Shown here: positions 23,811 through 36,745 of the stretch, one piece after another
Position numbering within the stretch: position 1 is the stretch's first letter
Layout: each line of letters opens with the position of its first letter
Origin: Aspidiotus rigidus
Lineage: Eukaryota; Arthropoda; Insecta; Hemiptera; Diaspididae
Length of the DNA: 64,000 nt
Assembly: GCA_035079385.1 (NCBI GenBank)
Contig: JAVHKY010000024.1
Span: 3,038,001-3,102,000 of the forward strand
Direction: 5' to 3'
Notes under the pieces: model-generated
The model's database searches: none
The model's input: only the letters and a program-made list of their open reading frames with translations
What the model was told of the DNA's origin: nothing
Translations under genes and position numbers: made by a program

Positions 23811-24318
23811 CAAGAAAGTTAGCTACCTTTTATCGAGACTTTGGACATCTAACCTGAGGTGAGGTTGTTTAAAGAGGCGAGGTAATCGATGTAAGGTTGA
23901 ATCGTTGTTACGTTTTCTTTTGCTAGGCAATTCATTTTTTGTTTTTTTTTTTTTCTTCCTCCAAATTTGCTAGGTAATTCATTTTACTCTTATAAATAAT
24001 AATATAATCTTGTCACAGTATGATAATTGACGTCGGATGCGATAACAGGAAAATGGAGAACTTTTACACGCACGTTTGTGATAATGAATCGTTGCACTTA
24101 AATAACCAATAATTATTAATTTTCTATTTTCTATTTTGCCTGTTAACCTTCAGTCGCTGTGACGTCATTAGAATTTCACGAATATTTTTTCTTATAATTT
24201 GCTAGGCAATTCATATATATAGTAATAGAATACACGCGTTAGCTATTTTTTAGCTAAATTGTATCGGGCAAATCAGGAATGAGAGGCAAAGGGTCATTTA
24301 GCTTTTTAGTATATTAGA

Positions 24319-25287
24319 TTACGCAAACACCTTAATGGTGTTTTCCCAAGAAATATTTGGAAGCACAATTCCAAAAAATTTCTCAGGTCCACAAAATAAT
24401 TTTTGTTTTTTGTTTTATACTTGAATATTATAACCAAAATTCTACTGGCTCTGCTTTAGGTGCACGCGATTGTCTTTTCTCCACCTTCTGGACCTCAAAA
24501 ACTTCAGAATCGATCAACTATTCTCATACGTACTTCGAACTTCTTTTGGCAGACTTTATACTTGAAAATTGTTCTTCTTCAAATATACTTTCAAACCACA
24601 GTTCTCAGAAATTTTCTCAGGTTCACAAATCTCTTTAATTTGCTGAAATCCCAAGTAAATTTTGGTCCGTAAAATCTCTTCTCCTTACAGGTCATGCTTC
24701 TACTGTGAGTGACGGACATTCCTAAATTTCGCTATTTCCAACATTTATGCAGTTCAATTGGAAATTTTATTAGGTACCTCTACAACTCTTATAAACATTT
24801 CCCACTCACGTTCTAAATACATTGTATTTTTCAAATCTATCGAGTTTAAGCGAAATGCTCTCTTGTGGTGCAATACTAAAATCATAGAATGATTTTTTAG
24901 TCTTCAACTTATTTTATAATTGAAGCGTATGCTTTCTTTTGTTTACATTATTTTTTCGGTTAAAACTTTTGATTTTTCGTGATTTTTTTGTTTTTTCGTT
25001 TAATAATTATACTTTTTTTATGTTTATGTACCATTTTTTACGTTCACTTTTATTTTTTTTTCGTGAAATGATTCTTAACCGCTTAAAGACTTTTTTTTTC
25101 GTGATTTCGGACTTTTCATTTCGTGCGAAAAAATCCCACCCTTATTTTAATCGGTGTATTCGTTGTCCTATTTATTTATTTCGTTTCAGAGTAGTTCAAG
25201 TCGTCAATTGCGATGTACTAAGTTTAGAATATGGCTGAAACAACCGAACAGGTCAGTGTAATATATTTGTAGGCCTACATATTTTAT
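24319..25287 (+). repeat. segment H1: exon 1 and its 5' flank, near-identical to 31604-32575
   Basis: From TTACGCAAACACC to the foldback terminus the sequence repeats at 31604-32575 with only a few differences. It contains the candidate 5' flank and first exon of the dsRBD gene. A small internal duplication is seen: CAGAAATTTTCTCAGGTTCAC resembles an upstream CTCAGGTCCAC stretch. T-rich tracts fill 24950-25110. Confidence 0.85.
25190..25251 (+). CDS. exon 1 copy (orphan) of the dsRBD gene
   Basis: A pyrimidine-rich tract ending TTTCAG at 25189 looks like a 3' splice site. The exon carries ATG at 25231 and seven codons (MAETTEQ), then GTCAGT as a donor at 25252. The same exon is at 32478-32539 and, with the better donor GTGAGT, at 64000-63976 on the minus strand. 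Conservation of acceptor, ATG and donor in three places supports a real exon. This copy has no dsRBD exon before the next exon 1, so it is probably a duplication by-product. Confidence 0.55.
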
Positions 25288-28200
25288 AAAGGCTCTAGCC
25301 GCGTAAGGGGGGGGGGAATGGCCTTGGTCGGAAATTTTTCCAAATGTACATCAAAATGTTGTCCCCAATGAGAAAACTCGAAATCCAAAAAATTGGACCC
25401 GTCCGCTCACCCACATGGTCTGCAGAGCCATTTTTAGGCCTAAAATCCAAATGGCTATATCTCAGCCAATAATGATCGCACAGCGATGAAACTTGAGGAC
25501 ATTTTAGTATATGTGAACATTCATCCATGGTATTTTTTTCAAAGACAACCATTCATATTTTCCCTAGTTTCTAGCTATAACAAAACTTCAAACTCGAATA
25601 AAAAAAAAAAAATCGGGGGGGGAAGCACCTGGGGAAAATCATTCATTTGAAGCGCCATACCCTCTACTACAACATACATGAGTACCATTGTCCTCGGTGA
25701 GGTACAACATTCCCAAAAAATTCAAAATCTCATGAATTTCTGTGATTTTTCCATGAATAGCGGGGTGAACTATGACTGCTACCGCAATAGACCGCGAGAA
25801 ATCAATGGTCAATGTTCGAGGTGAAAAATACGCACTCCTCCGTGAGATGAAATGGGAATGTTGATAGACCAAAAATATATTTGTAGTATTTCGTTTATCG
25901 ATTTGGTCAATTCTTATGTAAACACGTCCACCGCTGAGGTGGAGTACGTTAGATTGAGTAAAATAGTTTAAAAATTCTCCAGTAGCTGGAACAGTCTGAA
26001 AATAGTAGAGAAGTGAGAAAATCCACTTTTTCAACCTGGAGAACTACGATTTTTCATATATCCTTCATCAATTAGGTTAATTCTTAAGTAAACATGTCCG
26101 CCGAGTTTGAAAAAAATAATTAAAAAATTCTCCAGTCGCTGGAACCTTCTGGAAATGACAAATAATCGAGAAAATCCAATTTTTCATCCTGGAGGACTGT
26201 GAGTTTTGGTATTGTGTTCATCAATTAGGTCGATTTACATAAAAACATATCCGCCGAGTTCGGAACTGGTGGTCAAAAAATTCTCGAGTCGCTGGAACCT
26301 TCTGGAAATGACAAATAATCGAGAAAATCCACTTTTCACCCAGGAGGACCGTGAGTTTTGGTATTGTGTTTATCAATTAGGTCGATTCTCATGTAAACAC
26401 ATCCACCGAGTTCGAAAAAAATAGTCAAAAAATTCTCCAGCCGCTGGAACCTTCTGGAAATGGCAAATAATCGAGAAAATCCACTTTTCACCCAGGAGGA
26501 CCGTGAGTTTTGGTATTGTGTTTATCAATTAGGTCGATTCTCATGTAAACACATCCACCGAGTTCGAAAAAAATAGTCAAAAAATTCTCCAGCCACTGGA
26601 ACCTTCTGGAAATGGCAAATAATCAAGAAAATCCACTTTTTCACTCTGGGGAACCGTGAGTTTTGGTACTGTATGTGAATTCTGAAGTACACATGTTCGC
26701 CGTGTTTGATAAAAATGGTCAAAAAATTCTTCAGTCGCTGGACCGGTCTGAAAATGATAAAAAATCGAGGATATCTATTTCTGTTATGGGGATGGAAGAG
26801 AATGATAGCGATGAGAGTTTTTCAGGTGTGAGTCCGCGGTGGGAGAATGGTGTTAGCCGCGCGGCCAGTCGAAGCAGGGGAGTATGCAAAAATGATTATT
26901 GTGTTATGCCAACCGAAGGAAATGATACCAAAAAGATTTTTTCTGTTGTCAGTCCGCGGTGAGAGAACAACTACGAGCCGGAATTTGAATGAGCGGGGGA
27001 ATTCATGAAAATTCTCGTTACGTCATGCCCATGGAAGCGAATTACACAATACCAATACTCACGGTCCTCCAGGGTGAAGAAGTGAATTTGCTCGTTGATT
27101 GGTCGTTTCCAGAAAGCTGAGCGGCTGGAGAATTTTTGGACTATTTTTTTCAAACTCGGCGAACATGTTTACGTAAGAACTGACCTAATTGATGAATGAA
27201 ATACCGCAAGTAGTGGAATTATCATGAAAAGGTAACTTGTACGAATTTTTAGACTCTGCAAGGAAAGAGAATTGTACAAGTTGAAGTGATTCTAAAAAAC
27301 TTACTCGAAGTAATTGAAGAAAAAATGATAAATAAATGACTGGAAGACAGAAAAATCATATAATATGGCAGGCTACCTAATGTCTGATGGTTAAATCAGA
27401 GTGCCTACAAAAATAGAAAAATAAAAATGAAGCTTTTTTGCAGAACCTTCTGCAAGACTTTTCCTTTTTATTTAGCATACACTGGTATTGAAAAGGCTCT
27501 AGCCGGGTAAGGGGGGGAAAATGGCCTTGGTCGGAAAATGTTTCAAATGTCCTTCTTATGCAGGGGTGCTGTGAAGCCATTTTGATGAAGACGATTCTTC
27601 GTATTTGTCGTTTTAGGGGGGGGGGAGGCATTTGTAAAGTTTTTTTTTTTTTTTTTTTAGTTACAAGAAATCAAATTTGAGGGGGGTTTCTTCATTGAAC
27701 CGAGGGGATCACAACACCCCTGTTATGTAAACACGTCCACCGATTAGGTGGAGTACGTTAGATTGAGAAAAATAGTTGAAAAATTCTCCAGTCGCTGGAA
27801 CAGTATGAAAATAGTAGAGAAGTGAGAAAATCCACTTTTTCAACCTGAAGAACTACGATTTTTCATATTTCATTCATCAAATAGGTCAGTTCTTACGTAA
27901 ACATGTCGGCCGAATCTGAAAAAAATGGTCAAAAAATTCTCTAGTGGCTGGAACGTTTTGGAAATGAAAAATAATCCTCTTTTTCACCCTGAAGGACCGC
28001 GACTTTTCATATTTCATTCATCAAAGGTCAAATTTTACATAAACATGTCCACTGAGTTTGAAAAAAATGGTCAAAAAATTGGAACGCTCTGGAAATGACG
28101 AAAAATCGAGAAAATCCAATTTTTCACCCCGGAGGACCGTGAGTTTTGGTATTTCATTCATCAATTAGGTGAATTCTTTAGTAAATATATCCGCCAAGTT

Positions 28201-31200
28201 GGGAAAAAATAATCAAAAGATTCTCTAGTTTCTGAGATGCCCTGGAAATAGTAAAAACTCCGCAGGTAATCCACTTTCCCTACATGGAAAACCGTGATTT
28301 GTTATATTCTGTTTATCAATACGGTCAATTCTTATGTAATTACAGCCGCCGAGCTGGAAAAAAATAGTCAATACTTAATTCTCCCGTCGCTGGAACGATC
28401 TCGAAATAGTACCAAATCCAGAAAATCCACTTTTCCGACATGGAGAGCCCTGATTTTTGGTACGTTGTTTATCAAAAAGGGCAAATCGTATGTTAATACC
28501 TCTGCCGAGTTTGGAAAAAATAATCAATAAATTCCACAGTCGCAGGAATAGTCTGAAAATCAAAAATTGAAAATATCTACTTTGTGAACTTGGAGAATCG
28601 CGTGATTTTTATATTTTATTTACCAATAAGGTTAATTTTTAAGTAAACACATCCCTATTTCGAATAAAATAGTCAATAAATTCTCCCGACGCTCATTGGT
28701 ATGGTCGATTCTTATAAGAACACTTACGCCGAGTTTTAAAAAAATTGAAAAAAATTCTCCAGTCGTTGGGACGCACTGGAAATATTAAAAAATCAAAGAT
28801 ACACAACCGCCACTATAATTTATGTGTTATTTTTTCCCCTCGAGTCGCAGCGGTACAAATTGTGTTACTGGCAGCCGTGCACTCGCATGATGTGAAGGAA
28901 TCCTTTTTCGAGACACAATAGAAGACAATCATCTCCTTTGTATTGTCATGCTCATTGATTCAAATATTTGGAGCATTGTCACCTCAATTTGAGAAGAGAT
29001 TCCTCCACTTCATGCAAGTGCACGGCTCCTAGTAACACTGTTTGTACCACTGAAACTTCAGGGGAACAAAAACAAAAATTCTACATTTTAAAGTAAAGGA
29101 AATGAATCTTAGGGGTTGGTGTGTATCCTTGGTTTTTTACTATTTCCAGAGCGTCCCCGCGACTGGAGGATTTATTGACTATTTTTCCCCAACTCGTAAG
29201 ATGTATTTACATAAGATTTGACCTTATTGATAAACAGAATATGAAAAATCACGGTTTTCCATTTTGGAAAAGTGGTTTATCTGGACTCCCTCTCAACGAA
29301 CACGTCTGTTCATCGCAAAATAAGATTCGACACATCAATCCCGGAAGACTTATGTTCATTCGTTAAAAAAAATAAATCTTTACGAGAGAGTTATCGCTTA
29401 TTGATGTTTGAATTGCGTAGACACACACTAAATTAAAAATAATAATACAATCTTAGTACAAACCAATTCGCTGAGAAGAATTATACGTTGCGTCGCCGAC
29501 TGCTCTTGGTGGAATTTGATTACACGTTGATCGTAGCAAAATTTCGAATTGCTTTGGTTGGCCAACACGTCAATTGGAAACCTCATTTGAAAGACACTGA
29601 CGCGATCTGTTTTCGAAGGACAAACAGGGGGGATATACATCCCTTGGATTCATGACGGTCCTTTGAATGCATACCGCTTCCCTATTCAGGGCGCCGAACA
29701 CCGACCATAGTTGAATTTAACGTATCCCAAAATTGACAAAAAGTTGATGCACGCGCGAAAGTTAATTCCTGAGATATTTAACCGGGATTATATATCGTTC
29801 CAGAACCCATCGATTTCGCGAATAGAAACTTATAAATTTCGACAAATTTTACTTCGGTATCGGGTGGGCTTTAATAACGGCAATCAAAGCGGCCCAAACA
29901 ATGTAAAAATTTATAAATTTTCGTAACACATGTTCAAAACGAAATTTGGCCGAAACGTGCTCTCGAAAAATTCGGTGTAGTTGAAGTTTTCGAAACGAGG
30001 CCGTCGCACACCCCCTTATGTATATGCTGGCGAACAACGACTGACTCCAAGATGGTCGGACGAGTCCGATCACTTGTAAGTCTTTTTCGACGCCATGCCT
30101 CGACCTGCTCGAATCTATATAAGATAGAATAAAAATAGGAAGGATAGGAACACATATAAGAATAAAGGATAGATAGATGGAATGACGTATAAGAAAGAGA
30201 GAGAGAGAGGGAGAAGAGGAAAAAGAAAAAAGAATTTTCGATACGATGCAAATCGCGACATTGCATCGCGACATAAGCGTCAAGTTCGTCCCTCACCAAC
30301 ACAGACACTCACACATACGATATCATGAATCACGAAAGGTGGTCTCGTTTCAAGAATTTATTATTTTATCCGATATCTTGTGTTTTTTTTTATCCACAAA
30401 ATTTCACTCTTATAGTTCATTAAAGGATAGGCCTGTGTACCTATGTTTCCTTAGTTGACTTGCACCTACAAAAATACTCGTTTTCTCTTTTTCTCTCTTG
30501 ACCTACATTCCTAATTCACCAACTTACTATACGTCATTTAGTCCAAATATTCCCCAATTCTATCTCTCGTACTCTTATTATCCCGTCCTGCCCATATTCC
30601 AACGCAGAAATTTGCCCGTTCACGCATCTTTCATGTGTCCAATTGTTCATGAGTCATGATCACTTATCTAATATAATCTAAACCTACTCTCTGACCAATA
30701 CCACAAACCCATTGAATTTAAAAAGTTCTATTCTTCTTCTATCAACTTGGTATTTTCTCTCTTTTATAAGATTCTGTAGCAAAACACGTTGCGAATCGCA
30801 GTGGAGTACTTCGTCAATAAAATCAAATCATTCAAATATTCTTAGCACGAGTATGAATGAGAAAAAGTCATCACAGAAATAATTAACAACTTATGTTGCC
30901 ACTCATTTTATAACACTGCCTCCGGCTGTGCGCATCATCTTGAACAATCAATTCCAACAAAAACTCCGTGGATCGCGGCATCAGCTGTGACATTCACTGA
31001 CTAACTACAAACTTCCCCACACAGAATCTTTTCCCAACCCTAGTCGTCTCCCAACTATGATGCACGCTGTGGATAAGCTTCAGTCACCCACGTCACAAAT
31101 TCCCATTCACCCGACCCCCCTCCTCCCCGCGTGCCCATCATAAAGTACACTACACCAACAATTTTTTTCAACGATCAACTTTTTTTGTGAATTCTATAAT

Positions 31201-31603
31201 ATCGCTGTATCTCCTTCAACAAATCCAAAACCTTTGGCAACAACCAAAATTTCCAAGATTTCACGGTCTTTGCTTCAGTTAAGAGAAATCACGCCTTCTT
31301 GCTTATTTTACTCCCCCCCTCCTATCAAATATACCTTATCAAAAATGTTACAATAAATTTATCTATCCTCGTGAGTTCTTTCCAATGACCCAATACTGAA
31401 ATAACACCTCTTCTAATCGATCCAACTTTCTGCATCCTTTGGCTTCCGTCACCCGCGATTGACTTGAACCATTTGATGACTTGAGTCTATCCTCTCCCAC
31501 TCTTACCTTCCAACAAAAACTTGAAGCTTGACAATCAATCAACTATTTTTCAACGTCTTCGTCTAACTTCGTCTATCGCAAAAAATAAACCATAGCAAAT
31601 GAA
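25288..31603. repeat. block B: 6.3-kb copy of block A inserted after exon 1
   Basis: It begins AAAGGCTCTAGCCGCGTAAG, exactly where element C begins after the second exon 1, and ends CATAGCAAATGAA as block A does. Satellite occupies about 25930-26650 and 27730-28780, the foldback centre 26650-27070, the 228-bp hairpin element about 28838-29064, and unassigned sequence 29385-31603. Its first 0.8 kb is closer to element C than to block A, and the remainder follows block A, so it looks like a hybrid made by recombination. Confidence 0.85.
26693..26962 (+). CDS. small frame in the foldback centre (block B copy)
   Basis: Same frame as at 15863-16132, about 89 residues, differing by a few substitutions such as SGN to SEN and DKS to DES. 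No stop has arisen. It contains the paired GVSPRWE and VVSPR repeats. Function unknown and expression unproven. Confidence 0.3.
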   Translation: MFAVFDKNGQKILQSLDRSENDKKSRISISVMGMEENDSDESFSGVSPRWENGVSRAASRSRGVCKNDYCVMPTEGNDTKKIFSVVSPR

Positions 31604-32575
31604 TTACGCAAACACCTTAATAGTGTTTTCCCAAGAAATATTTGGAAGCACAATTCCAAAAAATTTCTCAGGTCCACAAAATAATTTTTGTTTTTTGTTT
31701 TATACTTGAATATTATAACCAAAATTCTACTGGCTCTGCTTTAGGTGCACGCGATTGTCTTTTCTCCACCTTCTGGACCTCAAAAACTTCAGAATCGATC
31801 AACTATTCTCATACGTACTTCGAACTTCTTTTGGCAGACTTTATACTTGAAAATTGTTCTTCTTCAAATATACTTTCAAACCACAGTTCTCAGAAATTTT
31901 CTCAGGTTCACAAATCTCTTTAATTTGCTGAAATCCCAAGTAAATTTTGGTCCGTAAAATCTCTTCTCCTTACAGGTCATGCTTCTACTGTGAGTGACGG
32001 ACATTCCTAAATTTCGCTATTTCTAACATTTATGCAGTTCAATTGGAAATTTTATTAGGTACCTCTACAACTCTTATAAACATTTCCCACTCACGTTCTA
32101 AATACATTGTATTTTTCAAATCTATCGAGTTTAAGCGAAATGCTCTCTTGTGGTGCAATACTAAAATCATAGAATGATTTTTTAGTCTTCAACTTATTTT
32201 ATAATTGAAGCGTATGCTTTCTTTTGTTTACATTATTTTTTCGGTTAAAACTTTTGATTTTTCGTGATTTTTTTGTTTTTTCGTTTAATAATTATACTTT
32301 TTTTATGTTTTGTATGTACCATTTTTTACGTTCACTTTTATTTTTTTTTCGTGAAATGATTCTTAACCGCTTAAAGACTTTTTTTTTCGTGATTTCGGAC
32401 TTTTCATTTCGTGCGAAAAAATCCCACCCTTATTTTAATCGGTGTATTCGTTGTCCTATTTATTTATTTCGTTTCAGAGTAGTTCAAGTCGTCAATTGCG
32501 ATGTACTAAGTTTAGAATATGGCTGAAAAAACCGAACAGGTCAGTGTAATATATTTGTAGGCCTACATATTTTAT
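31604..32575 (+). repeat. segment H2: second copy of exon 1 and 5' flank
   Basis: Joined directly to the end of block B (AAATGAA|TTACGCAAAC). It is near-identical to 24319-25287, with a 3-nt insertion near 32310 and scattered substitutions. As it is followed by element C, the polymerase remnant and the dsRBD exons, this is the copy most likely to drive the plus-strand dsRBD gene. Confidence 0.85.
32478..32539 (+). CDS. exon 1 of dsRBD gene copy 1
   Basis: 3' splice-like TTTCAG at 32472-32477, ATG at 32519, seven codons (MAEKTEQ) and donor GTCAGT at 32540. It ends in phase 0, matching the phase-0 start of the dsRBD exon at 38020. Intron 1 would be about 5.48 kb and holds element C and the polymerase remnant. 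Residue 4 differs from the other two copies. Confidence 0.55.
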
Positions 32576-33585
32576 AAAGGCTCTAGCCGGGTAAGGGGAG
32601 GGGGAATGGCCTTGGTCGGAAATTTTTCCAAATGTACATCAAAATGTTGTCCCCAATGAGAAAACTCGAAATCCAAAAAATTGGACCCGTCCGCTCACCC
32701 ACATGGTCTGCAGAGCCATTTTTAGGCCTAAAATCCAAATGGCTATATCTCAGCCAATAATGATCGCACAGCGATGAAACTTGAGGACATTTTAGTATAT
32801 GTGAACATTCATCCATGGTATTTTTTTCAAAGACAACCATTCATATTTTCCCTAGTTTCTAGCTATAACAAAACTTCAAACTCGAATAAAAAAAAAAAAA
32901 TCGGGGGGGAAGCACCTGGGGAAAATCATTCATTTGAAGCGCCATACCCTCTACTACAACATACATGAGTACCATTGTCCTCGGTGAGGTACAACATTCC
33001 CAAAAAATTCAAAATCTCATGAATTTCTGTGATTTTTCCATGAATAGCGGGGTGAACTATGACTGCTACCGCAATAGACCGCGAGAAATCAATGGTCAAT
33101 GTTCGAGGTGAAAAATACGCACTCCTCCGTGAGATGAAATGGGAATGTTGATAGACCAAAAATATATTTGTAGTATTTCGTTTATCGATTTGGTCAATTC
33201 TTATGTAAACACGTCCACCGCTGAGGTGGAGTACGTTAGATTGAGTAAAATAGTTTAAAAATTCTCCAGTAGCTGGAACAGTCTGAAAATAGTAGAGAAG
33301 TGAGAAAATCCACTTTTTCAACCTGGAGAACTACGATTTTTCATATATCCTTCATCAATTAGGTTAATTCTTAAGTAAACATGTCCGCCGAGTTTGAAAA
33401 AAATAATTAAAAAATTCTCCAGTCGCTGGAGCCTTCTGGAAACGACCAATAAACGAGAAAATTCACTTTTTCACCCTGGAGGACCGTGAGTTTTGGTATT
33501 GTGTAATTCGCTTCCATGGGCATGACGTAACGAGAATTTTCATAAATTCCCCCGCTCATTCAAATTCCGGGTCGTAGTTGTTCTC

Positions 33586-33858
33586 TCACCGCGGACTGAC
33601 AACAGAAAAAATCTTTTTGGTATCATTTCCTTCGGTTGGCATAACACAATTATAATCATTTTTGCACACTCCCCTGCTTCGACTGACCGCGCGGCTATCA
33701 CCATTCTCCCACCTCGGACTCACACCTGAAAAACTCTTATCGCCATCATTCTCATCCATCCCCATAACAGAAATAGATATCCTCGATTTTTTATCATTTC
33801 CAGACCGTTCCAGCGACTGGAGAATTTTTTGACCATTTTTTTCAAACACGGCGAACAT
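33586..33858 (-). CDS. small frame in the foldback centre (element C copy)
   Basis: The minus strand keeps the frame seen at 15863 and 26693 open, with one extra codon (asparagine before CVMPTEG) from a 3-nt insertion and several substitutions including some conservative ones (MEEND to MDEND). The centre of element C is in the opposite sense relative to blocks A and B. No known domain. Confidence 0.3.
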   Translation of the reverse strand: MFAVFEKNGQKILQSLERSGNDKKSRISISVMGMDENDGDKSFSGVSPRWENGDSRAVSRSRGVCKNDYNCVMPTEGNDTKKIFSVVSPR

Positions 33859-35116
33859 GTGTACTTCAGAATTCACATGCAGTACCGAAACTCACGGTTC
33901 CCCAGGGTGAAAAAGTGGATTTTCTTGATTATTTGCCATTTCCAGAAGGCTCCAGCGGCTGAAGAATTTTTTGACTATTTTTTTCGAACTCGGTGGATGT
34001 TTTTACATGAGAATCGACCTAATTGATAAACTCAATACCAAAACTCACGGTCCTCCTGGGTGAAAAGTGGATTTTCTCGATTATTCGTCATTTCCAGAAC
34101 GTTCCAGGGACTGGAGAATTTTTTGACCACCAGTTCCGAACTCGGCGGATGTGTTTTCATGTAAATCGACCTAATTGATGAACACAATACCAAAACTCAC
34201 AGTCCTCCAGGGTGAAAAAGTGAATTTTCTCGATTATTTGTCATTTCCGGAAGGTTCTAGCGGCTGGAGAATTTTTTAACTATTTTTTTGAAACTCAGCG
34301 GACATGTTTACTTAAGACTTGACCTAACTGATGAAGGATATATGAAAAATCGCAGTTCTCCAGGTTGAAAAAGTGGATTTTCTCACTTCTCTACTATTTT
34401 CAGACTGGTCCAGCAACTGGAGAATTTTTCAACCATTTTACTCAATCTAACGTACTCCACCTCAGCGGTGGACGTGTTTACATAAGAATTGACCAAATCG
34501 ATAAACGTAATACTAAAAATATATTTTTGGTCCATCAACATTCCTATTTCATCCCCCGGAGAAGTGCGTATTTTTCACCTCGAACATTGACCATTGATTT
34601 CTCGCGGTCTATTGCGGTAGCAGTCATAGTTCACCCCGCTATTCATGGAAAAATCACAGAAATTCATTAAATATTGATTTTTTTGGGAATTTTGCACCTC
34701 GCCGAGGACTATGGTACTCATGTATGTTGTAGTAGAGGGTATGGCGCTTCAAATGAATGATTTTCCCCAGGTGCCTCCCCCCGATTTTTTTTTTTTTTTA
34801 TTCGAGTTTGAAGTTTTGTTATAGCTAGAAACTACGGAAAATATGAATGGTTTTCTTTGAAAAAAATACCACGGATGAACGTTCACATATACTAAAATGT
34901 CCTCAAGTTTCATCGCTGTGCGATCATTATTGGCGGAGATATAGCCATTTGGATTTTAGGCCTAAAGATGGCTCTGCAGACCATGTGGGTGAGCGGACGG
35001 GTCCAATTTTTAACAGGGAATCTGTTTTATGGGTGGCTATTTGAGAAATCTGCCGTGCGCCGTGCGCCGTCCGCCGTCCAGCGAAAAACTTGGAAAAATT
35101 TCGACCCTCGAGCCAT

Positions 35117-36744
35117 CCCGTTGAACCATGTCGACTGCAAATCGACGTCGATCTGACGTCAAATCGACGTCATTTCGACCCATTTTTTTAATAAGTAATC
35201 GACCCAAATTCGACGTCGATTTCGAGTCGAAATAGTTCCGGGTATGTCGACCGTAAATCGACGGCAAACGACTGGATTTCGACGTCGATATCGAGTCGAT
35301 TTAAGGTGATCGGTGGCCTTCGACCCAAAATCGACGTCGTTATGAAGTCTCGCAATAATTATTAATAATAATTATTATTATTATTAATATTATTATCATC
35401 ATTATTACGCAATATTCACTAAAGAAAAGAGAACAAAAAAATAAAAAAAAACCTATCGATGAGAATCTTTCTATCATCATCACCGGGGCTCGAATTGCGC
35501 ATCACAATTCCTGACCTATCCTGCGCGAACGAACCTAGCCTAACACCTACGGGGACCTATCGATGGTAGAGGTATAATTCCAGTATAGATTTTAGCGATT
35601 GAAAATTCGCGCTTGCAATTGAATAATTCCCCTCGCGATTAAAAATTCGCGCAATTGTGATTGAAATTTCATGAATTTGAATATTAAAAAGTTAAAGTAA
35701 TGATAAGATGCACAATTCACAAGACAAAAAGTTACCATCAGAGTCGTAATTCATAAATTTTTTTTATTAAAAAGCGAGCGCTTTCGGATAAAAATCCATC
35801 GAAAGTCATTGAATCTGTCAAAATTATTATTTATTACTGACTTGACCCTGTTATAAATTGTTTTATTCCTCACTTCCCTCTTCCAGTTCAGCTGAGGATA
35901 CTTTGAATGATGGTATTTGTGACGAAGATTCTAAACAGGTATTCATGGAAATTGTTGAATTTCTTTCATTTTTGGTACTGTACCATTGTGCTGCCACGAG
36001 ATAAGGGACCCATCTTTTATGAAATACTTCTGGAGAAAGAGGTTTCGTGCACAGGTGCATGAGACTCATTTCTCCAAAAGTATTTTGTGAAACATGGGTC
36101 CCTTATTTTGTGACAGGTAGGCTATTATATTCACCAAATGATTTGTCATTCATTGTTCATCAACGTCGATTTTAAGTCGATTCCCTGTCAACAATTGTGG
36201 TATTGTGATCGATCAAAAATTGACCGTATATTGACGTCGATTTTGAGTCGATTTCCAGTCAACAATTGTCGTGTTGTGATCGACCAAAAATCGACCATAT
36301 ATCGACGTCGATTTTGAGTCGATTTCCAGTCGACAATTGTAGTATTGTGATCGACCAAAAATCGACCGTACATCGACGTCGATTTTGAGTCGATTTCCAG
36401 TCGACAATTGTCGTGTTGTGATCAACCAAAAATCGACCGTACATCGACGTCGATTTTGAGTCGATTTCCAGTCGACAATTGTGGTATTGTGATCGACCAA
36501 AAATCGACCATATATCGACGTCGTTATACGGTCGATATGATATTGGACAAGATGCTTTCTAAGTCGACGATATTTCGACTCCAAATCGACGTCGTTAGGC
36601 AGTCGATTTACCTTCAAAATCGACTGTAATTTTATGGACTTCAATAAAGACGTCGATTTGACATCGAATTTCAGTCGATTTCGAGTCGACATTGCCGTCG
36701 ACTCAAAATCGACCCTAAATCGACGGTCGACATGGTTCAACGGG
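35117..36744. mobile_element. CGACGTCG-rich element with 19-bp terminal inverted repeats
   Basis: Ends are CCCGTTGAACCATGTCGAC and its exact complement at 36726-36744. It cleanly splits the R1 minisatellite unit (GAGCCAT | ATATATGATAGG), with at most a 2-bp AT duplication. The sequence is packed with the self-complementary CGACGTCGATTT and AGTCGA motifs on both strands at 35117-35345 and 36160-36744. Between lie an ATT microsatellite (35345-35405), unassigned AT-rich DNA, and a small hairpin (about 36001-36110) with TGGGTCCCTTAT-type arms. Frames across it follow the repeats and are not genes. Confidence 0.75.
36162..36589. repeat. tandem 71-bp repeat
   Basis: ACGTCG starts recur at 36162, 36233, 36305, 36376, 36447 and 36518, that is five steps of 71-72 bp. 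Each unit contains CGATTTTGAGTCGATTTCC, AGTCGACAATTGT, TTGTGATCGACCAAAAATCG and ACCGTACAT. The unit has internal inverted symmetry because of the repeated TCGA motifs. Confidence 0.9.
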
Positions 36745-36745
36745 A

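Noticed and set aside
29711..29926. frames conserved between block A and block B (for example 18891-19106 and 29711-29926)
   Set aside because: Conservation is explained by recent duplication of the whole block; changes fall without codon bias that I can see.
36213..36740. 175-codon minus-strand frame
   Set aside because: It follows the 71-bp and TCGA repeats; repeated IDRR/STGNRL units mirror the DNA period and match no protein family.
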